DNA of 64,000 nucleotides from CAYOOT01 sp964405665 (GTDB taxonomy: Bacteria > Bdellovibrionota_C > UBA2361 > SZUA-149 > CAZDWZ01). The notes beneath the pieces were generated by a model that searched no databases, was not told the origin of the DNA, and was given only the letters and a program-made list of their open reading frames with translations. Shown piece after piece: positions 27,565 through 35,360 of this stretch (position 1 is its first letter; each line of letters begins with the position of its first letter). Both the position numbers and the translations under genes were made by a program. Where the stretch lies: positions 1 through 64,000 of the forward strand of contig CAYOOT010000002.1 in assembly GCA_964405665.1 (NCBI GenBank). The letters run 5' to 3'.

Positions 27565-29544
27565 ATGCCTTTATTTCCCAGATCATGCTTTATTTTAGGT
27601 TATATTAATCCAAAAAATTCCGATAAAAAGCATTATTTATGCAACGGAAATACTCCAATAATTCATAACAATAATGAAGGGTTATTTAAGTTTAAATCTT
27701 GTTTTGTGAAAAAGTTTTTTTTAGAAATTATTTTTTTTAGCCTCGCCATTTTAGTAAAGCCCCCCTTTGTCTTTTCTCAAGACAGCGGTCAAAAAATAAA
27801 AGCAGCTGAAGATCTAGTAAAGCCACACATAGAAAGAGTAATCGAACAAGGGAAAGCGAATCAAGAATACGGAAGACAAGTAGCTGAACAAATTCAAGGA
27901 GGAACTCTTCGACATCCCTGGACAGAAAGTGGAAATCCCACATCAGGTATGGATTGGCAACTTGATAGTTTTTTTGCAAAAGATTTTAATCCAATAAATG
28001 GAGCAAATTGGAACAATATTCATGGATGTTTTCAGTTTGGTCTTTTAGGACAATCTAATACCTCTGATTTTGGAGATTTTAAAACAACTTCCTTTGAGCC
28101 CGCACTTTGCCAATTAAATTGCATGCTTGCCAGCATGTTTACCGCAGAGGGTTGGCCACATCGGCCGCATTGGTGGTTCCCCCTACTACCTCCTCCACCA
28201 CAAAATAATAATGGAATGGAAACTGCTATGTATTGGTTTCCTGAATATGAAGTGTACACAAATAATTACGGGATCAACAGATTAAGACCAGAAGATCAAG
28301 GGCAAACACTTTTTTCCCGCCAAGCTTTAACCAGTCAAAAAGCTTCTTTCGATCAACAGAAAGCTACTGCTGCAGGTCAGACTTATCCCTATGATGCCAG
28401 TGGATTTCAAGTCCCGCCTCACTTAAAAAACCAACCGTATTTTGGTCAAGGACAATGGGGAGGTTTTGCCTTTCCTGACTTTGAAGATAAATTATACGCA
28501 CACATTGCAAGAACTCATTTTTCTGTAACTCGCTCGGATTTAAGAAAAAATACGATACTCGGTTGGGGGCAACCCAATCCGGGCCAAACATATTCCAGAT
28601 TTGATTCCTTTCCTCCAAAAAGTTCAGAGCATGCTCCCATTAATATCTGGACCGAATATGGGATGTGGGATTTATATACAAGCATTCCTCATTTTTCTAC
28701 ACGACTCTACGGTGGCATTGGTGCTGGTCTAATGAATGCCTTGTTTGGAGGAAGAACTGCAAATTTAATGCAAGCTGCTAAAGAACAAAATCCGTTTTGG
28801 AAAAACTCTGGTGCAATGGCTTACAGAGTTCAGAAATGGCCGGACATGTACGGGTCTTTGAGAAATCTTTATAATATTGGAGGCGGGGCAGACCCTAAAT
28901 TAGCAGAAGTTGTTTATAAAGGCGGACATGAACTATATCCAGTGGTCACAAACCTCTCCGGATTTGGGAGCCCAACTTTATCCACTGCTGCAATCATTGC
29001 CCGACGGGGGTTATATATTGCAGGAGAAAACCAAACGATGCTTCCTTTTTATCCCACAAATGTTCCCAATCCTAGAATCATGCAGTACACGATAAACCTT
29101 GGAAATAAATCTCAAGAAATAGACAAAATGCAATTGATTTTTCCTCGTCGCGGATCAGCACTAACCTCTGAATGTTTTCGCTCTCAAAATATTCCGAATC
29201 TGACTACAAATGATGCTGGATTGAAAACCTGGGCAGAAACAAATTTTCCTGCAGATTTAACAAAATTTGCTTTAGATCCAGCACTGGCCAGTATCCAAGG
29301 AGGAGATACTTCTTTTATTTACTGGAATAGAAGAATTTCCTGTCATTGTAAATTTGCAGGAATACCCACCGGCTCTTGGGTCATGGATAAAGGAGATAAG
29401 CTTTATGATATTCCAAAATTTCCGCTCTGTTCCTATCTTCCCACCTATGGCTTTAGCGCTTGGCAAGGGGAAGACACTTATCGATACTGTATTCCCGGTC
29501 CGGGAGATTTTCTAAGATATAGAGGGATGAATGATTTACTATAG
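27565..29544 (+). CDS. Large exported protein, TraU/ICE-like candidate
   Basis: A 659-residue protein, first of a seven-gene run. A hydrophobic Sec-like segment lies at residues 48-70 (KKFFLEIIFFSLAIL ... FVFSQ), so the real start may be the GTG at 27706; neither start has a strong ribosome-binding site. The mature protein is Trp/Pro/Gly rich: NNIHGCFQFGLLG, CQLNCMLASMF, WWFPLLPPPP, YWFPEYEVYTNNYG, and near the end CHCKFAGIPTGSW, FPLCSYLPTYGF and YRYCIPGPGDFLRYRG. The run Cys..Gly..C.L.C..., then a P(E/D)Y.V segment, is loosely like TraU-type proteins of conjugative elements. I give this a low probability. Periplasmic or outer-membrane location is likely. Confidence 0.55.
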   Translation: MPLFPRSCFILGYINPKNSDKKHYLCNGNTPIIHNNNEGLFKFKSCFVKKFFLEIIFFSLAILVKPPFVFSQDSGQKIKAAEDLVKPHIERVIEQGKANQEYGRQVAEQIQGGTLRHPWTESGNPTSGMDWQLDSFFAKDFNPINGANWNNIHGCFQFGLLGQSNTSDFGDFKTTSFEPALCQLNCMLASMFTAEGWPHRPHWWFPLLPPPPQNNNGMETAMYWFPEYEVYTNNYGINRLRPEDQGQTLFSRQALTSQKASFDQQKATAAGQTYPYDASGFQVPPHLKNQPYFGQGQWGGFAFPDFEDKLYAHIARTHFSVTRSDLRKNTILGWGQPNPGQTYSRFDSFPPKSSEHAPINIWTEYGMWDLYTSIPHFSTRLYGGIGAGLMNALFGGRTANLMQAAKEQNPFWKNSGAMAYRVQKWPDMYGSLRNLYNIGGGADPKLAEVVYKGGHELYPVVTNLSGFGSPTLSTAAIIARRGLYIAGENQTMLPFYPTNVPNPRIMQYTINLGNKSQEIDKMQLIFPRRGSALTSECFRSQNIPNLTTNDAGLKTWAETNFPADLTKFALDPALASIQGGDTSFIYWNRRISCHCKFAGIPTGSWVMDKGDKLYDIPKFPLCSYLPTYGFSAWQGEDTYRYCIPGPGDFLRYRGMNDLL

Positions 29545-29563
29545 ATTTTTTTTGAGGTGTAAC

Positions 29564-31216
29564 ATGAAAAAAATACAAATACCGCAAATTGTCTTTATGA
29601 CATTGAATGCTTTGATCATCTCATTTGCTTTTTGCTTCACTTATACAGAAAAAGCTTATTCCATTGATTTCACAGTATCCAATCCTCAATCTCAACAAGA
29701 TCAATTACAACTATTACAACAACAAGCTTACAATCAAGGACGACTAGATAATTCAAATCTAACACCGCAACAACAAAGACAACAACAGCAGCGCCTTCTA
29801 CAAGAACAAGCAAATATTCAACAACAACTTAATAATTCCAATCTTAGTGCTCAGCAGCAATTACAACTCTTACAACAACAAGCCTATAATCAAGGACAAC
29901 TTAATAATTCCACACTCACATCGCAACAACAGCAGCAACAGCAAATACAAATCTTACAACAACAAGCATTAATAAATTCTCAATTACAAAATCAGAACTA
30001 TTCCCAATTTAATCAGCCGTTAAATAATCAATTTATTCAAAATACTTTAATTGGAAGTGCAATTGGCGGGCTAGTCGGTGGACAAAGCGGAGCAAATTTA
30101 GGCTTAACAATTGGGGCATTGTCCAGTGTCGGTAGCCAAAATACCGGGGGAACTAATTTTGGTGGACTAGGTATTATTGCTCCATTACTACTTACTCAAA
30201 GTCTCACTGGCGGTGGACAAGGACTGGGAGCTGGGGGCTTAGGAGGAATTGGCTCATCAAGTTTGCTAACCCCTTTGCTACTTGGTTCTCTTTTTAGTTC
30301 AGGACTTGGTTCCAATAATTCATATCAGCAAAACCAACAAGCACAACAACTATTAATTCAACAACAACAATTTCTGTTACAACAACAAACTGCTCTTCAA
30401 ACACAACTAAACGATCCTAATCTTACACCTCAACAACGAGAGCAAATATTGTCTCAGTTAACTCAAATACAACAACAGCTAATTGCCTTGCAACAACAGC
30501 AACAACAATTGCAGCAAAATGGTGGCAGTGGACAAGGCCAGGGCGGACAAATAGCTCAACAACTACTTACCAGTCTTTTATTAGGTGGATTACTTGGCGG
30601 TGGTGGTGGTTTCCCCGGGCTTGGTGGTGGTCTTGGAGGAGGTATCGGCGGTGGTGGCGGTATCGGTGGATGTAGTGGTGGAAGTTGCATGCCTAATGGA
30701 TCTGGTGGCATCCCCGGTCAAGAAGGTCTAAATTTCGGGCAAAAACCTCCCATTACTGATAGTCTTCCCAACGTCGGACCAGATTTAGGAACGTTCGGCG
30801 AACACCCTGGACCAAACTTGGATCCTATGGGCCTTGGGCCAGAAGGACAATTGCCTGATCAAATTACTAATCCAATGAATATTGCAGAAATGTTGGAAGC
30901 AGACAGCCAAGGTAAAACAGATGGAGCGAATTCAACAAAAGAGATAGATGCTGGAACGCCAACGCCGACACCCTCTCCAAACGAGCAAGCAGTTACTGAT
31001 CCTATCACTGGTAAACAATTACAACCTGGAGAAGGGAATGTATATTATGCAGATTGGTGTCCAAATTGTTTACAAACCAAAGTCCCAGGTAGAATTGGTC
31101 AAATGAATCAAGCTGGTATATCCAATGTAAATCCAATAAACTTGGGCGGTAGCACAGCTATTCCTCATTCTCCTTATGGTGTCGGAAACATTGGAGGAAA
31201 ATTATTCACATTTTAA
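29564..31216 (+). CDS. Secreted Gln-repeat/Gly-rich protein with CxGGxC and WCPNC motifs
   Basis: A 550-residue exported protein; ATG at 29564 follows GAGGTG (29554-29559) and gives a signal peptide ending near AYS-ID. Residues about 35-150 are tandem 26-28-residue repeats of the form LQLLQQQAYNQGQLNNSTL then QQQ; a glycine-zipper helix (GSAIGGLVGGQSGANLG) follows, a further Gln repeat, then a Gly-rich stretch (30575-30665), CSGGSC, an EADSQGKTDGANST segment, a Pro/Thr linker and a C-terminal tail with VYYADWCPNCLQTKVPG, a thioredoxin-like CxxC in a short domain. The module around CxGGxC and ADS..DGA recurs in the protein at 35361. Overlap with the preceding gene is avoided by this start; the operon continues downstream. 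Confidence 0.65.
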   Translation: MKKIQIPQIVFMTLNALIISFAFCFTYTEKAYSIDFTVSNPQSQQDQLQLLQQQAYNQGRLDNSNLTPQQQRQQQQRLLQEQANIQQQLNNSNLSAQQQLQLLQQQAYNQGQLNNSTLTSQQQQQQQIQILQQQALINSQLQNQNYSQFNQPLNNQFIQNTLIGSAIGGLVGGQSGANLGLTIGALSSVGSQNTGGTNFGGLGIIAPLLLTQSLTGGGQGLGAGGLGGIGSSSLLTPLLLGSLFSSGLGSNNSYQQNQQAQQLLIQQQQFLLQQQTALQTQLNDPNLTPQQREQILSQLTQIQQQLIALQQQQQQLQQNGGSGQGQGGQIAQQLLTSLLLGGLLGGGGGFPGLGGGLGGGIGGGGGIGGCSGGSCMPNGSGGIPGQEGLNFGQKPPITDSLPNVGPDLGTFGEHPGPNLDPMGLGPEGQLPDQITNPMNIAEMLEADSQGKTDGANSTKEIDAGTPTPTPSPNEQAVTDPITGKQLQPGEGNVYYADWCPNCLQTKVPGRIGQMNQAGISNVNPINLGGSTAIPHSPYGVGNIGGKLFTF

Positions 31217-31233
31217 ATGAACTATCCATTACA

Positions 31234-31845
31234 ATGTATTACAAAATAATATTCTTATTCTTGCTATTAGCTTCAACTGTTTCAGCACAAGAATTGACCG
31301 ATTCCGTTTCAAAGGTAAGAGCAAATAAAGTATATAAATCTACTCTTCCTTCCGATCCCAACTACTGGAACTATAATAATTGGTACAAAAACAATTCCGT
31401 TGTCAGCCTAATAGTTAGTGGAGAGGACAAAGAGCATTTGATTGACGCCTTAAAACAAGTAAAAATATTAAAAGAAAAAAATGTGCTGATTGGAGAAATT
31501 ATTGTTGTTGGCGGTTTTCTCTTCGGAGATTTAAGCGGTAATGCTTCAAAAAATTCGGAATTTAAAAATAAAATTCAGAGTAACATGGGCAGACTTACAC
31601 CTGATGCCATTAATTTTCTTAACCAAATAGCAGCTCCTTCCGAGTTGCCAGGTCTTGTTCAAAAGTTAAACTTGGGCCAGTCTTCTTTTGCCGAACTTGC
31701 CCCGATTATGGAGCACTTTGAGATCAGTCTTTCCCCAAGTTGGATTATTAGATATAAAGGAAAAGATCACATCTATGAAGGCAACTTTGATATCACAAGA
31801 TTCTTTACTGCTGACGGACAATATAGTGCAATAAACTATGAATAA
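31234..31845 (+). CDS. Exported protein, TrbC-like (thioredoxin-fold) candidate
   Basis: A 203-residue protein with signal peptide MYYKIIFLFLLLASTVSAQ. The body has an alternating beta/alpha pattern: SVVSLIVSGEDKEHLIDALK, NVLIGEIIVVGGFLFGDL, LTPDAINFLNQIA, and a final FEISLSPSWIIRYKGKDHIY. A segment of the form hydrophobic strand, then P.WII..KG..H.YEG is what F-type TrbC and related thioredoxin-fold conjugation proteins show. No CxxC is present. I regard the assignment as weak but consistent with the TraU-like candidate two genes upstream. It overlaps the next gene by 8 bp, so the two products are probably made together. Confidence 0.5.
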   Translation: MYYKIIFLFLLLASTVSAQELTDSVSKVRANKVYKSTLPSDPNYWNYNNWYKNNSVVSLIVSGEDKEHLIDALKQVKILKEKNVLIGEIIVVGGFLFGDLSGNASKNSEFKNKIQSNMGRLTPDAINFLNQIAAPSELPGLVQKLNLGQSSFAELAPIMEHFEISLSPSWIIRYKGKDHIYEGNFDITRFFTADGQYSAINYE

Positions 31846-32428
31846 GTTTCTTATTTTACTTTTCCTCTTAACTTCAGCAACAGTTTCTAAAGCACAAAAT
31901 TTCAACTTACTAGATCCTAATGTCCCAATCGCTTCTCATCAAAAAAGAGGAAGCCGTTTTAAAATTGAAAAGTATTTCTATCTTCAAGATTTTTTAAAAA
32001 GAATGGGAGCACCGGAAAGTTCTAGCGACAAGGCACCAGAAAAAAGTCCCAATCTTGCTTTCTCCTATCAAAACTTTATTAACAAATTGCCCAGCGGCGC
32101 CGGAACCTATGATGGCAAACCAGATTGCAGCGAATCACAAGTAAGAAGAATTCCTGTAGTTTATGATTCTGAGGAATTAAAACTTTTTGATATTTTATAT
32201 TATAATTATCAAAACAGCTCGCAAACCTCAAAATCAAGAGCTTGGGAATTACCTACTGCTCCCTACTTGGAAGGAGATCTATATAATCCTTATCGAACTT
32301 ATAACCTACAACAAGACTTAGCCCGATTCTTTGATATCCGCTGCCTTCCTACTCGTGTACATTTTCCGGTAATTGACGGCCAAAGATATGAAGAATATCG
32401 GGAAGGTAGCAACGCCTGGGATAAATAG
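31838..32428 (+). CDS. Exported hypothetical protein, partner of the preceding gene
   Basis: A 196-residue protein with a Sec signal peptide (MNKFLILLFLLTSATVSKA, then QNF). The mature part has two Cys (KPDCSESQ and DIRCLPTRVHF), conserved-looking aromatic residues and a C-terminal IDGQRYEEYREGSNAWDK. The piece RFFDIRCLPTRVHFPVIDG resembles the cis-Pro loop strand of a thioredoxin-like protein (C-x-PTR). I do not recognise a family. The start codon lies inside the upstream reading frame (8-bp overlap), a sign of co-translation with the TrbC-like candidate. Confidence 0.5.
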   Translation: MNKFLILLFLLTSATVSKAQNFNLLDPNVPIASHQKRGSRFKIEKYFYLQDFLKRMGAPESSSDKAPEKSPNLAFSYQNFINKLPSGAGTYDGKPDCSESQVRRIPVVYDSEELKLFDILYYNYQNSSQTSKSRAWELPTAPYLEGDLYNPYRTYNLQQDLARFFDIRCLPTRVHFPVIDGQRYEEYREGSNAWDK

Positions 32429-32498
32429 TTACTTAGTACTCATTTCGCCCATTTTCTTGCATAACATTACAATAAGTTAAATTTTAGTTGGTATTTAC

Positions 32499-35210
32499 AT
32501 GCCTTTTTTTCAAACAGAACCAGCAGCAACTAATAATGCTAAATTGCCTGCTCCTCTCCCAGGAGCAGAAGGGAATCTTCCTTTTAGAATAAGCGATAAA
32601 AGAAGTTTTGTAGATTTTGCCGCTTCTGCAGAAAATAAAATTACCTTAGAATTTTATACCGAAGAAGGATTTAAAAATATTCCCAAAACTATTTTCAAAT
32701 ATGATCAAAATGGAAAATTAGAAGAAACCTTAGTCCGAAAATCTCCTACTTCCAGCGAATGGTCTGTTTACAAGGGAGAAAAACAAGAATTATCGAAAGA
32801 AGAATGGCAGGGAACTTACCGGATAACTAATAATGATCAAAAATTAGAATTGTTGGTTTCTCCAATGAAAGACAACCCCAGCCACCTGGAAATTACAAGC
32901 GATCTTAATGGAAATAAAAAATACCAAAAAGTAAATCCTGACGGTTCTCTGCTCATTGGCAATGAAAAATTGCAATTAACTGAAGTACAAAGAAGCGACG
33001 GAACAAAAATTTTTATTAATCCTTCAAAAGAAAAAATTACTTCGGAAAATATCAATTATCCAAGGAATGAAAAAATTACTGTTATCTGGAATTATGATCA
33101 GAATAAAAAAAGTTGGATTTCCAATCAAGGGATCCAACAAAAAGAAAGTCCTTTATCACCAAGTGGTTTTATCAGCTATCTTGATCAAAATGGAGATCTT
33201 CACTCCATCGCGCTTGATGGCACAAAAGGAATAAAAACAAAAAATAATAGTTTTATTCAACAAAAAGAGAATCTTATTATCATGCAATCAGGAGATAAAT
33301 TAAGAGTCATAGAATTTACAGATGAAAAGACAATATCTTCAATTAAACTTTACGCTGAGGACAAATTACAAACTAAGATAAATATTTCTAGTTATGAAAC
33401 TTTTAAAATTAATCCCGATCTCGGTATCGAATGTAAGAAAGCAGATGGTTCAAAGTTGTTATTAAATAACGATTTATCAGTTACAGAGGTAGATCCGCAA
33501 AATAAAATAATTAAAACTATTAACGTTTCAGGAGCTCAAAAAATCTTTACTTATGATCGAACAGGAACTTTAAAAGCAATCAATGAAACTTCAGAATCCG
33601 GGAAAACCATCAATTGGTTTTCCTTAAAAGGTTATAGCAATCATTCAAATACTTTTGTCAAAAGTGCCAGTGACAACTTTCTTAGTCCCCAAATCTTAGG
33701 AAGATTAAGCTTTGACGAATTCGGCAGAATCAAAAAAATCAGTAATTTTGCTGAAGTTCACTACAAGGAAAATAGCAAGCAAATTCAAAAATTAGTTACT
33801 ACGGAAGCAGATGGCAGTAAGAAAATTTATGAAAGACAAGGAGACAGTAGTAATTGGGTGGTAAATCCTGGTAAAAAAGAATTTAGCGGGAATATTTTTA
33901 TAACTTCCAGAGCAGAATTGGCATTTGATGGGGGGAAAATCCAAGAGGTAAAATTAATTGATCCTTTTGGAAAATATTCTACTAAGGAATTTAAAAATAT
34001 CGCCTCCTGGGAAGCAATAGTGATCAATAAAATAAATTTAAAGGGAGATCTTGAATATGTGGAATATGGCGAAAAGCAAAGCAGATTAGCAAGTTCTCAA
34101 GGAGGAATTAGTGGGCATTATCCTTATGAACCGCTGCCGGCAATAAGAAAATTTCTTTTTAATGCAATAGACGAGAATTATTCTCCCGCAAGATCACATC
34201 GGCTTAAATGTTGCTTGGCTTATTTCGAACATCGCTTGAAACTTATAGCGGATTATCAAACTCAACTTGGCAAGAAGAGTGCTCTCAATGATTTTGGAAT
34301 AAAAATTGAAGAAACTTATCTGAGATTAGCTGATTTAATCAAAGCGACGAGCAGTAACCAATATGGAAAAGAAGATAGAATTAATATTGCTGAACAAATA
34401 ATTGCCCAAATAGCTGAGCCTCGAGCAATTAATCAAGGAGCAAATCCGACTTGTAATATCTCTACAGTAGAAATATTTACCGCCGCAATGGAACCACAAA
34501 ATTATGTCAAAGTGATTAATGATTTAATACTTTTTAATACTTTTCAAGATATGAGTTTGGGGGAAAAGCAAAGCAAGCGTTACAACATTAATCCATTAAT
34601 ATTCACACCAGAAAATAACATTCCCCGCCAATATCGACCAAGCGATAGTCTTACAAGTTTTGATTTAAATCATATGGTCAGTCAACTAAGCATTCGATCC
34701 CCTGCGAGCATGTTATTTCAACGGGGAACAATTAGTGCAACAAGAAATGTAAATGGAAATGTCGGATATGTATTTGTTGCAGGAAATACAGGTTTTACTT
34801 TTCCAGAAATAATCCAAGCTTCAAATTTAATTAACGGTTACAAAATGCCATACGTCGTTCCTGCTTGGAGCAGCTATCAGTTAGAAATTGATCCCAAAGT
34901 CCCAATGCCAAACAACAAAGGTGGGACAACAAATGGCAGTGATATAGAGTTATTTCGTAGGGCGGAAGAAAAAGTAGCGAAAAATGGAATGCCTTTTGGA
35001 TACACAACTTTTAGAAATCGTCATGTGCAAGTTGTTTTTCCTCAATTGATAAGTAATGCCGATGGTAGTGTAAGGTACCATACTACATTTGGTGATAATA
35101 CTTGGGGGATTAATGGTGACCAAGCAAAGAGTTGGGTTGGTCTCTTTGATGGAGTATTAAAAGGACAATTGCCCATTCCAATAGAGAAGATTTTTACTGA
35201 AGATAAATAA
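32499..35210 (+). CDS. Large protein with beta-rich N-terminal region and papain-like C-terminal domain
   Basis: A 903-residue protein without signal peptide. Residues 30-530 are a series of short strands with turns (FKYDQNGKLEETLVRK, YLDQNGDLHSIALDG, SFDEFGRIKKISNF), the rhythm of YD/RHS-like beta repeats. Residues about 630-890 form a second domain whose motifs suggest a papain-like cysteine peptidase: Gln646 and Cys652 in INQGANPTCNISTVE (oxyanion Gln six residues before Cys), His842 in RNRHVQVVF, Asn867 in FGDNTWG. The same Cys/His/GDNxW combination occurs in the protein at 35361. The RHS-like front with a toxic tail recalls polymorphic toxins; that is inference, and homology to papain is not proven by motifs alone. 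Confidence 0.55.
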   Translation: MPFFQTEPAATNNAKLPAPLPGAEGNLPFRISDKRSFVDFAASAENKITLEFYTEEGFKNIPKTIFKYDQNGKLEETLVRKSPTSSEWSVYKGEKQELSKEEWQGTYRITNNDQKLELLVSPMKDNPSHLEITSDLNGNKKYQKVNPDGSLLIGNEKLQLTEVQRSDGTKIFINPSKEKITSENINYPRNEKITVIWNYDQNKKSWISNQGIQQKESPLSPSGFISYLDQNGDLHSIALDGTKGIKTKNNSFIQQKENLIIMQSGDKLRVIEFTDEKTISSIKLYAEDKLQTKINISSYETFKINPDLGIECKKADGSKLLLNNDLSVTEVDPQNKIIKTINVSGAQKIFTYDRTGTLKAINETSESGKTINWFSLKGYSNHSNTFVKSASDNFLSPQILGRLSFDEFGRIKKISNFAEVHYKENSKQIQKLVTTEADGSKKIYERQGDSSNWVVNPGKKEFSGNIFITSRAELAFDGGKIQEVKLIDPFGKYSTKEFKNIASWEAIVINKINLKGDLEYVEYGEKQSRLASSQGGISGHYPYEPLPAIRKFLFNAIDENYSPARSHRLKCCLAYFEHRLKLIADYQTQLGKKSALNDFGIKIEETYLRLADLIKATSSNQYGKEDRINIAEQIIAQIAEPRAINQGANPTCNISTVEIFTAAMEPQNYVKVINDLILFNTFQDMSLGEKQSKRYNINPLIFTPENNIPRQYRPSDSLTSFDLNHMVSQLSIRSPASMLFQRGTISATRNVNGNVGYVFVAGNTGFTFPEIIQASNLINGYKMPYVVPAWSSYQLEIDPKVPMPNNKGGTTNGSDIELFRRAEEKVAKNGMPFGYTTFRNRHVQVVFPQLISNADGSVRYHTTFGDNTWGINGDQAKSWVGLFDGVLKGQLPIPIEKIFTEDK

Positions 35211-35360
35211 AGAGCCTCTTTTGTAACTACCTGAGATTATTCATTTTTTAAAATGACCTTTGATTTAGAAAAATTACAAAGAAAGTAAGTAACGTTAAAT
35301 CAATATCGAAGAATAACTTATATAAGAGTTATTAGTAAGTAATTGGTTTTTTAAATTATT

